Source of the DNA: V1-33 sp964523105
Lineage (GTDB): Bacteria; Verrucomicrobiota; Verrucomicrobiia; Verrucomicrobiales; V1-33
Length of the DNA: 64,000 nucleotides
Direction: 5' to 3'
NCBI GenBank assembly: GCA_964523105.1
Contig: CAZFZN010000022.1
Location: 1-64,000, forward strand
A model generated the notes under the pieces. That model saw only the letters and a list, made by a program, of their open reading frames with translations, had not been told where the DNA came from and made no database searches. The position numbers were made by a program, and so were the translations under genes. Below, in pieces: positions 24,742-33,511 of this stretch (position 1 is the first letter of the stretch; the number at the start of each line of letters is the position of its first letter).

Positions 24742-26550
24742 ATGAAGCACGCACTCATCACTCTTCTTTTCCTGCTGGCAGGACTCGGCGCACTGCGCGC
24801 GGACGACGCCGCAGCGAAGCCCCGGCTCGGAACGCTGCCGGCAGCGAAGGTCCTTTTTCTCGGCAACAGCATCACGCTGCATGCGCCGGCTCCTGACATC
24901 GGCTGGACCGGCAACTGGGGCATGGCCGCGACGGCAGCGGAAAAGGATTACGTGCATCTGCTGACAGCGGACATCGCGAGGGCTTCCGGTTCTGTTCCGC
25001 AAACCATGGTGCGGAACATCGCTGATTTTGAACGCGGTCACGCGACTTACGATCCGGCTGCCGTCTTGAAGGCCGAGCTGGAGTTTGGCGCGGACATCGT
25101 CATCGTGGCCATCGGAGAGAACGTGCCGGAACTGGCGGACGACAAAGCGCAGGCCGCTTTCGCGGCGGCGTTCGCGAGGCTTCTAACTTCACTGCAAACG
25201 CACGGTCAGCCCGCGTTATTCGTCCGGAGCTGTTTCTGGCCGCATGCGGTGAAGGACGGCATCCTGCGGAAGGCCTGCGCGGATGCCGGCGGGACGTTTG
25301 TGGACATCGCGGCTCTCGGCAGTGAGGCCTCCAACTCGGCCCGCTCGGAGCGCAAGATCGACCACGCCGGCGTGGCCGGCCATCCGGGAGACAAGGGCAT
25401 GCGCGCCATCGCCGATGCCCTCTTCGCCGCCATCCGGCAGCGCGCCGCGCCGTGGCCCGCGCGGCTCATCGGCTATTCTCAACTCCGCACCGATCTCCCC
25501 GGCGGACGTCATGCGAACGTCCGCACCATGCGGGCCCGGGTGGTGCAGGCGGACGGCGCCGGAGATCGTGAACTGGCAGCGGAACTGGTGACGGATGCGG
25601 ACACCTCCACGCAATTCGCCGGCTGGTCGCCGGATGGAAGGACGGCCATCATTCACCGCAGTTGGAGCAGCCCGGCCAATGCGGCATGGGAGGAGGAGCA
25701 CAAAACCTTCCGCTTCACCGCGGAGACGAGCCGGCTGGATGCTTACTTCGTGAATCTCCTCAGCGGGAAGGCGGAGAACATCACCGCCGTCGAGCGCGTG
25801 AGCTTTTACAACAGCGGCGTCTTCTTCTGGCCTAACGATACGACGAAGCTCGGGTTCACCGCGCTGGTGGACGGCAATTCCCATCCCTTCCGCATGGACC
25901 GCGACGGGCGGAACAAGACGGACCTCACCAAAGGCTCCCGGGAGTTCACCTACGGATTCAGCACGTCGCGCGACGGACGCCGCATTGCCTATCATAAGAA
26001 CTATCAGGTCTTTCTCGCCGATGCCGACGGATCGAATGCCGTGCAGGTGCAGACGGGCCAGCCGTTCAATTTCGGCCCCTCATGGTCGCCGGATGGAAAG
26101 TGGGTGCTCTTCGTTAGCGGCGAGCACTACAACTGTCACCCGCACATCGTCCGCGCTGACGGCTCGGGGCTGAAGAAGCTGGCCGACCGCGGCGGCTATC
26201 GCGGAGTGACCGAGTTCCTCGATGTGCCGGATTTCCACGGCGGCAGCAGCGACACCCCGGTCTGGTCCACCGACAGCAGCCGCGTCTTCTTCACTGCGCA
26301 AAAGGGCGATAACGTCGAACTCTTCTCCACCAGCCTCGACGGCACCATTGAGCCACTGACAAAATCCCCCGCGGGCACGACGCACTGCCATCCCCAACCG
26401 TCCCCGGACGGCGCATGGCTCGCCTATGGCTCCCGGCGGGATGGCGTGCGCCAGTTGTTCGTCATGCGCATCGCCGATCATGCGGAGAAACGTCTCACCG
26501 ATCTGAAGCCCGGTCACGCCGCCATGTGGCCGCACTGGCAGCCGCAGTAA
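24742..26550 (+). CDS. Secreted SGNH (GDSL) hydrolase fused to TolB-like beta-propeller
   Basis: 602-residue exported protein with signal peptide MKHALITLLFLLAGLGALRA. Residues about 25-235 are an SGNH esterase: block I FLGNSIT, block III IVAIGENVPEL and the C-terminal catalytic pair in DHAGVAGHPGDKGM. Residues about 250-600 contain WD40/TolB-type propeller blades (GWSPDGRTAII, FGPSWSPDGKWVLFVSGE, HCHPQPSPDGAWLAYGSRRD), likely a carbohydrate-binding or protein-binding platform. ATG 24742 is chosen because upstream residues derive from the repeat element. No Shine-Dalgarno is evident. The gene is bracketed by two copies of the dispersed element. Confidence 0.85.
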   Translation: MKHALITLLFLLAGLGALRADDAAAKPRLGTLPAAKVLFLGNSITLHAPAPDIGWTGNWGMAATAAEKDYVHLLTADIARASGSVPQTMVRNIADFERGHATYDPAAVLKAELEFGADIVIVAIGENVPELADDKAQAAFAAAFARLLTSLQTHGQPALFVRSCFWPHAVKDGILRKACADAGGTFVDIAALGSEASNSARSERKIDHAGVAGHPGDKGMRAIADALFAAIRQRAAPWPARLIGYSQLRTDLPGGRHANVRTMRARVVQADGAGDRELAAELVTDADTSTQFAGWSPDGRTAIIHRSWSSPANAAWEEEHKTFRFTAETSRLDAYFVNLLSGKAENITAVERVSFYNSGVFFWPNDTTKLGFTALVDGNSHPFRMDRDGRNKTDLTKGSREFTYGFSTSRDGRRIAYHKNYQVFLADADGSNAVQVQTGQPFNFGPSWSPDGKWVLFVSGEHYNCHPHIVRADGSGLKKLADRGGYRGVTEFLDVPDFHGGSSDTPVWSTDSSRVFFTAQKGDNVELFSTSLDGTIEPLTKSPAGTTHCHPQPSPDGAWLAYGSRRDGVRQLFVMRIADHAEKRLTDLKPGHAAMWPHWQPQ

Positions 26551-26564
26551 TCCTCCGGAGAAAA

Positions 26565-26660
26565 AGAGAACCACAGATGGACGCAGATGAACGCAGATAT
26601 GCAGGCGTCAGTGGATCGTCTAATCTGTGTGAATCAGTGTCCATCCGTGGTTCTTCCCCT
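26565..26660. repeat. Dispersed palindromic element, copy 4 (short)
   Basis: About 95 bp with inverted ends GAGAACCACAGATGGACGC (left) and GTGTCCATCCGTGGTT (26637-26652, right). It starts just after the stop of the GDSL-propeller gene. Lacks the interior of copies 1 and 2. Confidence 0.75.
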
Positions 26661-26704
26661 CATCATTGCTGTTCTTCAGGGTAATTCACCCGCGCACGTG
26701 CGGT

Positions 26705-28057
26705 TCAGTAATTCCCGCGAAGCTCCGGACGGATGAATTTGTCAGCCTCCGGCATGCCGGGGATTTTCATGTTCGGCCCGTCCCACTCGATGTTCTTCTG
26801 CAGCCGCAGCGCGACGATGCCCGCGAGACCGATTTCCGTCAGGTGACCGCCGTGGTCGAAGTCGGAGAACACTTTCGGCCCGCCGAGGATCGCATCCACC
26901 CATTCATCGAGCTGCCCCTTCACCCGCGGCAGGGACTCCGGGATGGCCTTCGCGGCCGCGTGATTGCCGAACCACGAGAAGCGTGCGTCGTCATTCATGC
27001 GAATGTTGCCGTCGGAATTCCACAGGCCGCACTGAAGCTGGCCTTTCTCACCGATCATCAGGCATCCGGTGCTCGGCAGGCTGCCGGTGGATTCCCGCAG
27101 CCTCGCCGTGACGTCCGCCGCCGGCAGGTCGCCGCCGGTGTAGAAGTTGAGCTTCACCGGGCCCCGGCCGTCGCGGGCCGGAAAGTGATAGCGCACGGTG
27201 CAGGCTTTGGCGAAACTTTCCCTGCCGAGTTCCGTCCCGCTGACTTCGATCCGCGTGGGGTAGTCGAGTTTGAGCGCACGCACCGGCAGGTTGAACCCGT
27301 GGCAGCAGAAGTCGCCGAGCGAGCCGCTGCCGAAGTCATACCAGCCGCGCCACTTGGCAGGATGGTAGATGCCGGTCTTGTAAGGACGAACGGGCGCGGT
27401 GCCGAGCCAGAAGTCCCAGTTCAGCTCTGGCGGAACCGCATCGCTGCCCTCCGGACGGTCCACGCCGCTGGGCCAACTGTGCGACGGATGCCAGACATGA
27501 ACTTCCGAAATGGCTCCGAAGAATCCGGCGGCAATGAGTTCCATGCTGCGCCGCAGATTCGGGGATGAGCTGCCCTGATTGCCCGTCTGCGTGATGACCT
27601 TCGCGGTTCTCGACATCTCACGCAGTTGGCGGGCCTCGGCGATGGTGTGCGTCAGCGGCTTCTCGCAATACACATGCTTGCCCGCCTTGATCGCGGCCCG
27701 GCAGATGGGCGCATGCCAGTGGTCGGGCGTGGCAATGACCACCGCATCCAGCGACTTCTCCTTCTCCAGCAGCACGCGGTAGTCGTCATACGTCGCCGCC
27801 TTCGTGCCGTGGCGTTTCTGTGAGGCCGCAATCTGCCCCGCATCCACATCGCACATCGCCACCACATTGTGCCCGAGTTCCAAAACGCGGCCCACATGTC
27901 CCTGAATCTGCCCGCCCATTCCGATGAACGCGACGTTCAACTTCGCGGCGGACTTCTCCTGCCCGCGCAGCACTCCGCCGGGCAGGATGAGCAGCGAACC
28001 GGCAGCCGTGCCGGCGGTTTTCAGCATTGTGCGGCGGGTGATGGACTTGGTGTTCAT
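26705..28057 (-). CDS. Tat-exported Gfo/Idh/MocA-family oxidoreductase (paralogue 2)
   Basis: 450-residue NAD(P)-dependent oxidoreductase starting MNTKSITRRTMLKTAGTAAG, a twin-arginine signal. Rossmann motif NVAFIGMGGQIQGHV, catalytic region CEKPLTHTIAEARQLREM and the DFGSGSLGDFCCHGFNLPVR segment are nearly identical to those of 8687-10057, and similarity extends to the C-terminus. The two genes are therefore recent paralogues 17 kb apart. It is divergent from the sialate esterase gene at 28211, and the pair may act on the same carbohydrate. Substrate not determined. Confidence 0.9.
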   Translation of the reverse strand: MNTKSITRRTMLKTAGTAAGSLLILPGGVLRGQEKSAAKLNVAFIGMGGQIQGHVGRVLELGHNVVAMCDVDAGQIAASQKRHGTKAATYDDYRVLLEKEKSLDAVVIATPDHWHAPICRAAIKAGKHVYCEKPLTHTIAEARQLREMSRTAKVITQTGNQGSSSPNLRRSMELIAAGFFGAISEVHVWHPSHSWPSGVDRPEGSDAVPPELNWDFWLGTAPVRPYKTGIYHPAKWRGWYDFGSGSLGDFCCHGFNLPVRALKLDYPTRIEVSGTELGRESFAKACTVRYHFPARDGRGPVKLNFYTGGDLPAADVTARLRESTGSLPSTGCLMIGEKGQLQCGLWNSDGNIRMNDDARFSWFGNHAAAKAIPESLPRVKGQLDEWVDAILGGPKVFSDFDHGGHLTEIGLAGIVALRLQKNIEWDGPNMKIPGMPEADKFIRPELRGNY

Positions 28058-28210
28058 GGTGGAATGAGTGAACGATGGAAGTGAGGCACCGGTGTGGCAG
28101 GAACGCCGGCGCCGGGCGGCTGATTTCCCCGGATGTGCGGGTGAAGTTGAAGCCGCCTCCGGCCAAACCTGCGGATAGCTGTCGCGTTCACCGCGCTGCC
28201 GCCTCCCATT

Positions 28211-30121
28211 ATGTTTCGCCCGCTTCTGTCTCTCCCTTTCCTGCTGGTCCCGCAGCCTGGCCTCCACGCCGCGTCCCTTGAACTGACTTCACCGCTGGAC
28301 TTCCAGGTCATCCAGCGGGAGTCAAAAGAGAAGGGCACCATTCCTGTCCGCGGCAAGCTCGCTGCAGCGGATGCGCAGGGCGTCGAAATTGAAGCTCGCC
28401 TCACGAACGGCGAGGAAGCGGGCGAGTGGCGGAAACTCCCCGCCACTTTCACCGGCGGCGAATTTCAGACGCGGATGGAAGCCCCGGCGGGCGGGTGGTT
28501 TCGTCTGGAAGTGCGCGTCACGGAGGGCGGGAAGTTGATCGCGGACCGCACGGTGGGCCACATCGGAGTCGGCGAGGTGTTCGTGGTGGCCGGGCAGTCG
28601 AATTCGGCGAATCACGGAGAGGAGTTGCAGTCCACGAAGACGGGCCGGGTGACGTCATTCGATGGAAAGCAATGGCGCATGGCCAACGATCCGCAGCCCG
28701 GCGCAAGCGGCGGCGGCGGAAGTTTTTTGCCGCCGTTTGGTGATGCGATCGTCCGGCGCTGCGATGTGCCCGTGGGATTCGTGGCCTGCGGCATCGGCGC
28801 GACGAGTGTGCGCGAGTGGCTGCCGCAGGGCGCGCAGTTTCCGAATCCGCCGACCCTCACCAGTCGCGCGCGCCAGCTTCCCGGCGGCTCGTGGGAGAGC
28901 AAAGGCGAAGCCTTCGCCATGCTCGTGTCCCGCATGAAGTCGCAAGGCCCGCGGGGATTCCGCGCCGTGCTTTGGCATCAGGGCGAGAGCGATGCCAATC
29001 AGGCGGATGCCACGCGCACGCTGCCGGGAAATCTCTATCGCGAATACCTTGAGAAGATCATCCGCGAATCGCGCCGGGAGATCGGCTGGGAGGCACCGTG
29101 GTTCGTGGCCAGGGTGAGTTATCATGTGCCGGGTGATGAAGCCTCACCCGACATCCGTGCGGCCCAGGCGTCGCTCTGGAAAGACGGCGTTGCCCTGGAA
29201 GGCCCTGACAGCGATGCGCTGAAGGGCGCGCTCCGGGAAAACGGCGGCAAGGGCGTTCACTTCAGCGGGCCCGGCCTGCGCGAGCACGCCGCGCGCTGGG
29301 CCGGAAAGGTCGCACCGTGGCTGGAGCAGCAGTTTTCGGCATCGCTGCCGGCCGGCGCCGTGCTTGATCTTGATGCCGATCGCGGTGTCACCGTCGCCGA
29401 TGGTGGTCGCGTCACACTCTGGCAGAATCAGATCGCTGGATTCCCCGGCCGGGATTTCGTGCCGCGCGACGAAGGCCGCAAGGACCGCGGATCAGGACGC
29501 CCTTCATGGCGCAGGAGTATCACGGACCTCAATGGCCGCAGCGCTGTGGTCTTCCGTCAGCAGGAACTCGTATGCATGGAGGAGGATGCCTTCGATTCCC
29601 TGACACAGGGCCAAGGCTGCACCTGGCTCACCGTCATCGCGCCGCACGAGCAGCGCGTGGGCCTCAAGGACGTGAACTCGTTTTTCGGAAACCTGCGCAA
29701 CGGGGGAAATTTCGAAGGCCTGTGGGGCTGTCTGAACGACGACAACACCGTCTGGTGGGGCCCGCGCAACGGCATTACTTTTGGACGATTCGATGACAAC
29801 AATCCGCAACTCACGGGCCCGAAACTGGAGACCGGGCGTTTCGTTATCGTGGCCGGACGCATGGCCGCCGGCAATGGCGATGCGACGGCGGAACTCTTCG
29901 TGAATGAGGCAAAGCCTGTGGCCAAAGCGCAGGTCCGCGTGAATCCGGGGGCCAATCCCTCGCGCATGGCCATCGGTCAGGAACGGGATGCCATCAATCA
30001 CCCCGGACATGAGTCCTTCGACGGCGAGATCGCCCGCTTTCTGATCTTCGCCCGTCCCCTGACGGATGCAGAACTGGAAGCGACCCTGATCTCGCTGCGC
30101 AGCAGTTACGGCATTCGCTAG
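28211..30121 (+). CDS. Secreted sialate O-acetylesterase-like protein with LamG-type domain
   Basis: 636-residue exported esterase expected to deacetylate a carbohydrate. Signal peptide MFRPLLSLPFLLVPQPGLHA. A jelly-roll-like N-domain is followed by the SASA domain with nucleophile motif VVAGQSNSANHG and the block V-like motif LWHQGESDANQAD. After about residue 375 a concanavalin/LamG-like domain begins (VLDLDADRGVTVADGGRVTL, later FDGEIARFLIFARPLTDAEL), a typical carbohydrate-binding module in PVC bacteria. Start 28211 matches the signal peptide. Divergent from the paralogue-2 oxidoreductase, with 153 bp between starts. Confidence 0.9.
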   Translation: MFRPLLSLPFLLVPQPGLHAASLELTSPLDFQVIQRESKEKGTIPVRGKLAAADAQGVEIEARLTNGEEAGEWRKLPATFTGGEFQTRMEAPAGGWFRLEVRVTEGGKLIADRTVGHIGVGEVFVVAGQSNSANHGEELQSTKTGRVTSFDGKQWRMANDPQPGASGGGGSFLPPFGDAIVRRCDVPVGFVACGIGATSVREWLPQGAQFPNPPTLTSRARQLPGGSWESKGEAFAMLVSRMKSQGPRGFRAVLWHQGESDANQADATRTLPGNLYREYLEKIIRESRREIGWEAPWFVARVSYHVPGDEASPDIRAAQASLWKDGVALEGPDSDALKGALRENGGKGVHFSGPGLREHAARWAGKVAPWLEQQFSASLPAGAVLDLDADRGVTVADGGRVTLWQNQIAGFPGRDFVPRDEGRKDRGSGRPSWRRSITDLNGRSAVVFRQQELVCMEEDAFDSLTQGQGCTWLTVIAPHEQRVGLKDVNSFFGNLRNGGNFEGLWGCLNDDNTVWWGPRNGITFGRFDDNNPQLTGPKLETGRFVIVAGRMAAGNGDATAELFVNEAKPVAKAQVRVNPGANPSRMAIGQERDAINHPGHESFDGEIARFLIFARPLTDAELEATLISLRSSYGIR

Positions 30122-30234
30122 CAATCAGCCCGGCCCCCGGTTGCAGGCGTGCCTCCACACGAAAGCCTGCCCCGCCGCAGCCGCGCAGCCCTCAAAACTT
30201 GCCATTCCCGGGAATCCTGCCATAAGGCGCGGCA

Positions 30235-30984
30235 ATGAATCTCGCTGAGCTGACGTCTCCTGCCACAGCCGCTGTGCCGGCCGACACTCCGGTCGTAATT
30301 CCCGTGGCGGCGCTGGAGCAGCACGGCCATCATCTACCGCTATTCACGGATTCGATGCTGCTGGGCGAAATCGTGCGGCGGGTTTCGGTGGAATTGGCGG
30401 ATGAGGTGCTCTTTGCGCCACTGATGTGGCTGGGAAATTCCGATCACCATTTGGATTTTTCCGGCACCCTCTCGGCGGAACCGCGGCTGTATCTCGACTT
30501 GCTCAACGGCCTCGCGGAAAATTTTCTCCGCCATGGCTTCCGGCGCATTGTCTTCCTCAATGGCCATGGCGGAAACGACGTGCCGGGCCGGCAGGCCGTT
30601 TTCGAATTGCGCCAGCGACACCGGGAGCGGGATGACGTGCTGTTTCTCTTCGCCACCTACTGGAATCTGGGTTCGCAGCCGGTGAGCGGATTCCAGCAGA
30701 CGGAAATGGGACATGCCTGCGAATGGGAAACGTCCATGATGCTCCGCATCGCGCCGGCGCTGACCGGGGATTTCGCTGCTGCGGCACCGGTGGAATTCGG
30801 CGCACCGTTTTTGCCTGCAGCCCGCGGATGGATCACCCGCGAACGCACTCAGTCAGGTCATATCGGCAGCCCGCATCTTGCGAGCGCAGAAAAAGGAGAG
30901 GCCCTCCTGACAAGGTTCGCCGCGGACGCCGTGGCCTTCCTCCGGCGGGTCATCGCATGGGACGGCCGCTCATGGAACGGATGA
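30235..30984 (+). CDS. Creatininase-family amidohydrolase
   Basis: 249-residue cytoplasmic enzyme of the creatininase/MftE superfamily, which hydrolyses cyclic amides or acts on related C-N bonds with two divalent metals. Metal-binding motifs are in place: IPVAALEQHGHHLPLFTDS, FLNGHGGNDVPGRQ and GHACEWETSMMLRIAP. Length is normal. The substrate cannot be inferred beyond context. It is the first gene of a three-gene operon; its TGA overlaps the ATG of the MFS gene (ATGA at 30981-30984), so the transporter probably imports the substrate. Confidence 0.9.
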   Translation: MNLAELTSPATAAVPADTPVVIPVAALEQHGHHLPLFTDSMLLGEIVRRVSVELADEVLFAPLMWLGNSDHHLDFSGTLSAEPRLYLDLLNGLAENFLRHGFRRIVFLNGHGGNDVPGRQAVFELRQRHRERDDVLFLFATYWNLGSQPVSGFQQTEMGHACEWETSMMLRIAPALTGDFAAAAPVEFGAPFLPAARGWITRERTQSGHIGSPHLASAEKGEALLTRFAADAVAFLRRVIAWDGRSWNG

Positions 30985-32225
30985 ATGCGGCGCTTCCAGA
31001 CCGGCGAAGGGTTTGGGTGGTGTGCGTGCTTCTTCTGCTCGCCTCCGCCATCAACTACATGGACCGCCAGACGCTGGCGAATGCCTCCGTCCGGATCTCC
31101 CGCGAGTTCGGTCTGAACAACGAACACTACGGCGGGATCGAGGAGGGATTCGGCTACGCCTTCGCTGCGGGATCCCTTTTCTTCGGCGTGCTGGCAGACC
31201 GCCTGCCGCTGCGCTGGCTTTACGCCGTCGTCGTCGCGCTGTGGTCGATGGCGGGTTTCCTGACAGGATTCTCCGGTTCCTACAATCAACTGCTGGCCTG
31301 CCGGGTTCTGCTCGGATTCTTCGAGGGCGGACACTGGCCCTGCGGCATCAAGGCCACGCGGCTCCTGCTTGACGCCCGCGACCGCTCGCTGGGCAACAGT
31401 GTGCTCCAAAGCGGCACCTCCATCGGCGCGATCATCACGCCCCTGCTGATGCGCGCCCTGATGACGCCGGAGACCGGCAGTTGGCGCGGAGCCTTCCAGA
31501 TCATCGGCGGCATCGGAGTCGTTTGGATCGCGCTTTGGTTTCTCATTGTGAGGAAGACGGATCTGGTGGCGCGGCCCGGCGGCGACGACGCCGTCTCCCG
31601 TTCGGAAGTAAGTCTCTGGAGGCTGATTTTCAGCCGGCGCATGCTGGTGGTCTATGGAGTGATAGCGTGCATTAACACCACCTGGCAAATCATGCGGGCA
31701 TGGCTTCCGAAGTTTCTCCAGGAGGGGCGCGGCTGGAGTGAGCCGGATGCACTGTATTTCAACTCTGCATGGTTTGCCGCCACGGATGCCGGCTGCCTCG
31801 GCGCAGGATTTCTGGCGGTCTGGCTGGCGCGGCGGGGAATGCCGGTAACCCGTTCACGGCTCATCGTATTCAGCGGGTGCGGACTTCTTGTGGCGTCGTG
31901 CGCCCTTGCGCCGCTCATCGTGAAAAGCGCGCCGCTGATTACTGTGCTCATCCTGTCCGGGGCCGGTGCGCTCGGGCTGTTCCCGATTTACCACGCCTTC
32001 ACTCAGGACATCTCCGGCAGCCGCCAGGGCCGCATTACAGGCATTGCCAGCGTTGCCGCATGGGTCCTGCCCGCATGGGCACAGCGCGGATTCGGCTGGC
32101 TGGCGGATATCACCGGCTCTTTCAATACAGGTCTCGTCGCCGCCTCCTTCCTGCCGCTGCTTGCGGCGGCCATCCTCCTCCTCGGATGGGGGAAGGATGA
32201 TCCCTCACCATCCTCACCGCCATGA
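30981..32225 (+). CDS. MFS transporter, anion:cation symporter (hexuronate) type
   Basis: 414-residue inner-membrane permease with about twelve hydrophobic segments. The first, VCVLLLLASAINYMDRQTLA, is the signature start of ACS-family MFS proteins such as hexuronate transporters, and the motif-A-like FGVLADRLPLRW follows helix 2. The central loop is short (about KTDLVARPGGDDAVSRSEVS). ATG 30981 overlaps the creatininase stop; ATG 30972 is an alternative three codons upstream. The stop overlaps the next start in ATGA (32222-32225). Sugar-acid transport is inferred from the family and from enolase-superfamily genes nearby. Confidence 0.88.
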   Translation: MNAALPDRRRVWVVCVLLLLASAINYMDRQTLANASVRISREFGLNNEHYGGIEEGFGYAFAAGSLFFGVLADRLPLRWLYAVVVALWSMAGFLTGFSGSYNQLLACRVLLGFFEGGHWPCGIKATRLLLDARDRSLGNSVLQSGTSIGAIITPLLMRALMTPETGSWRGAFQIIGGIGVVWIALWFLIVRKTDLVARPGGDDAVSRSEVSLWRLIFSRRMLVVYGVIACINTTWQIMRAWLPKFLQEGRGWSEPDALYFNSAWFAATDAGCLGAGFLAVWLARRGMPVTRSRLIVFSGCGLLVASCALAPLIVKSAPLITVLILSGAGALGLFPIYHAFTQDISGSRQGRITGIASVAAWVLPAWAQRGFGWLADITGSFNTGLVAASFLPLLAAAILLLGWGKDDPSPSSPP

Positions 32226-33484
32226 ACTCCTCCGGATTTTCACGACGCACTTTCATCGGAACCCTGGCCGGGTCCGCTCTCGCCGTTTCCGCCGGTGCCG
32301 CGGAGGCACCGCGAAAAAAAATCGCGCTCCTCGGGACGGTGGTTCGCAACCTCTCGCATGCGCAGCATTTCATCGACCGTTTCCTGATGGGCTATGGCTG
32401 GCATAACGAATGGCACAAGCCGGGCGTGGACCTCGTCTCACTCTACATCGATCAGTTTCCGGAAGGGGACCTCGCCCGCGGCCGGTCCAGGCAATTCAAC
32501 GTGCCCATTTATAAAAGCATCCGCGAAGCTCTCTGCCTGGGCGGAGACAAACTCGCGGTGGATGGGGTGGTTATCATCGGGGAGCACGGCAACTATCCCG
32601 CCAACGATCGCGGGCAGCGCCTCTACCCGCGCTACAAATGGTTCAAGGAAGTGGTCAGGGTTTTCGAGGACAGCGGCCGCGCGGTGCCGGTTTTCAATGA
32701 CAAGCATCTTTCGACAGATTGGGCGGAGTGTACCGAAATGGTCGCCGACTCGAAGCGTCTTCGGTTTCCGTTCCTTGCCGGCTCATCGCTGCCGGTCACG
32801 TGGAGACAACCGGCCATTGATATGCCGCCGGGAACTCCCCTCACAGAAAGCGTCTGCGCCGGCTACGGTGGAGTGGACTCCTACGACTTCCACGGTCTCG
32901 AAACCGCCCAGTGCATGTCCGAGCGGCGCAAAGGGGGCGAAGTGGGCATCTCCTCCGTCCACGCCGTCAAAGGAGCAAAAGTCTGGGAAATGGTGACGGA
33001 GCGGAAAGTCACGCAGCGTCTGCTCCTCTCAGCACTGTCCCGCAGCCACAATCTGCCGGTCGAAAACGGCTTCCTGACGGCACCCCTGAGTTTCGAGTGG
33101 GTGCGCAAAGTATTCCCCGAACCCGTCGCATATTTCATCGAGCATCGCGACGGCTTCCGCACCACGCTCTTCCTGCTGGCCATTCAGGATTTCAATTACG
33201 CCGGCCTGCGCGCCGATACTGACGAAATCATTTCCTGCCAAATGTATCTCCCCATGCCTGGCCACGGTTCCACCACGGCGGATTTCTTCAATCCTCTCGT
33301 GCATCACATCGAGACCATGGTCATCGAAAATCGCGTGCCCTATCCAGTCGAACGCACCCTGCTCACTTCCGGCATGACCCTCGCCGCCATGGAATCGCTG
33401 CACCGCGGTCAGGTCCCCGTGCCTACGCCTGAAATGGCTGTGAAGTATGATGCTCCTGCGGCCTCCGCCTTCTGGCGCGACTGA
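32222..33484 (+). CDS. Tat-exported conserved protein of unknown function
   Basis: 420 residues with twin-arginine signal MNSSGFSRRTFIGTLAGSAL. The mature part opens with a Rossmann-like strand (KKIALLGTVVRN) and later has VDGVVIIGEHGNYPANDRGQ and AVPVFNDKHLSTDWAE, which recall oxidoreductase-like folds but lack a complete dinucleotide motif. I know this protein only as a conserved hypothetical in planctomycetes and verrucomicrobia. The ATGA overlap with the MFS gene places it last in the creatininase-MFS operon, so it probably works on the same compound in the periplasm. Confidence 0.75.
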   Translation: MNSSGFSRRTFIGTLAGSALAVSAGAAEAPRKKIALLGTVVRNLSHAQHFIDRFLMGYGWHNEWHKPGVDLVSLYIDQFPEGDLARGRSRQFNVPIYKSIREALCLGGDKLAVDGVVIIGEHGNYPANDRGQRLYPRYKWFKEVVRVFEDSGRAVPVFNDKHLSTDWAECTEMVADSKRLRFPFLAGSSLPVTWRQPAIDMPPGTPLTESVCAGYGGVDSYDFHGLETAQCMSERRKGGEVGISSVHAVKGAKVWEMVTERKVTQRLLLSALSRSHNLPVENGFLTAPLSFEWVRKVFPEPVAYFIEHRDGFRTTLFLLAIQDFNYAGLRADTDEIISCQMYLPMPGHGSTTADFFNPLVHHIETMVIENRVPYPVERTLLTSGMTLAAMESLHRGQVPVPTPEMAVKYDAPAASAFWRD

Positions 33485-33511
33485 TCGCTCCGCCGATTCC
33501 GCCGCCCCGCA

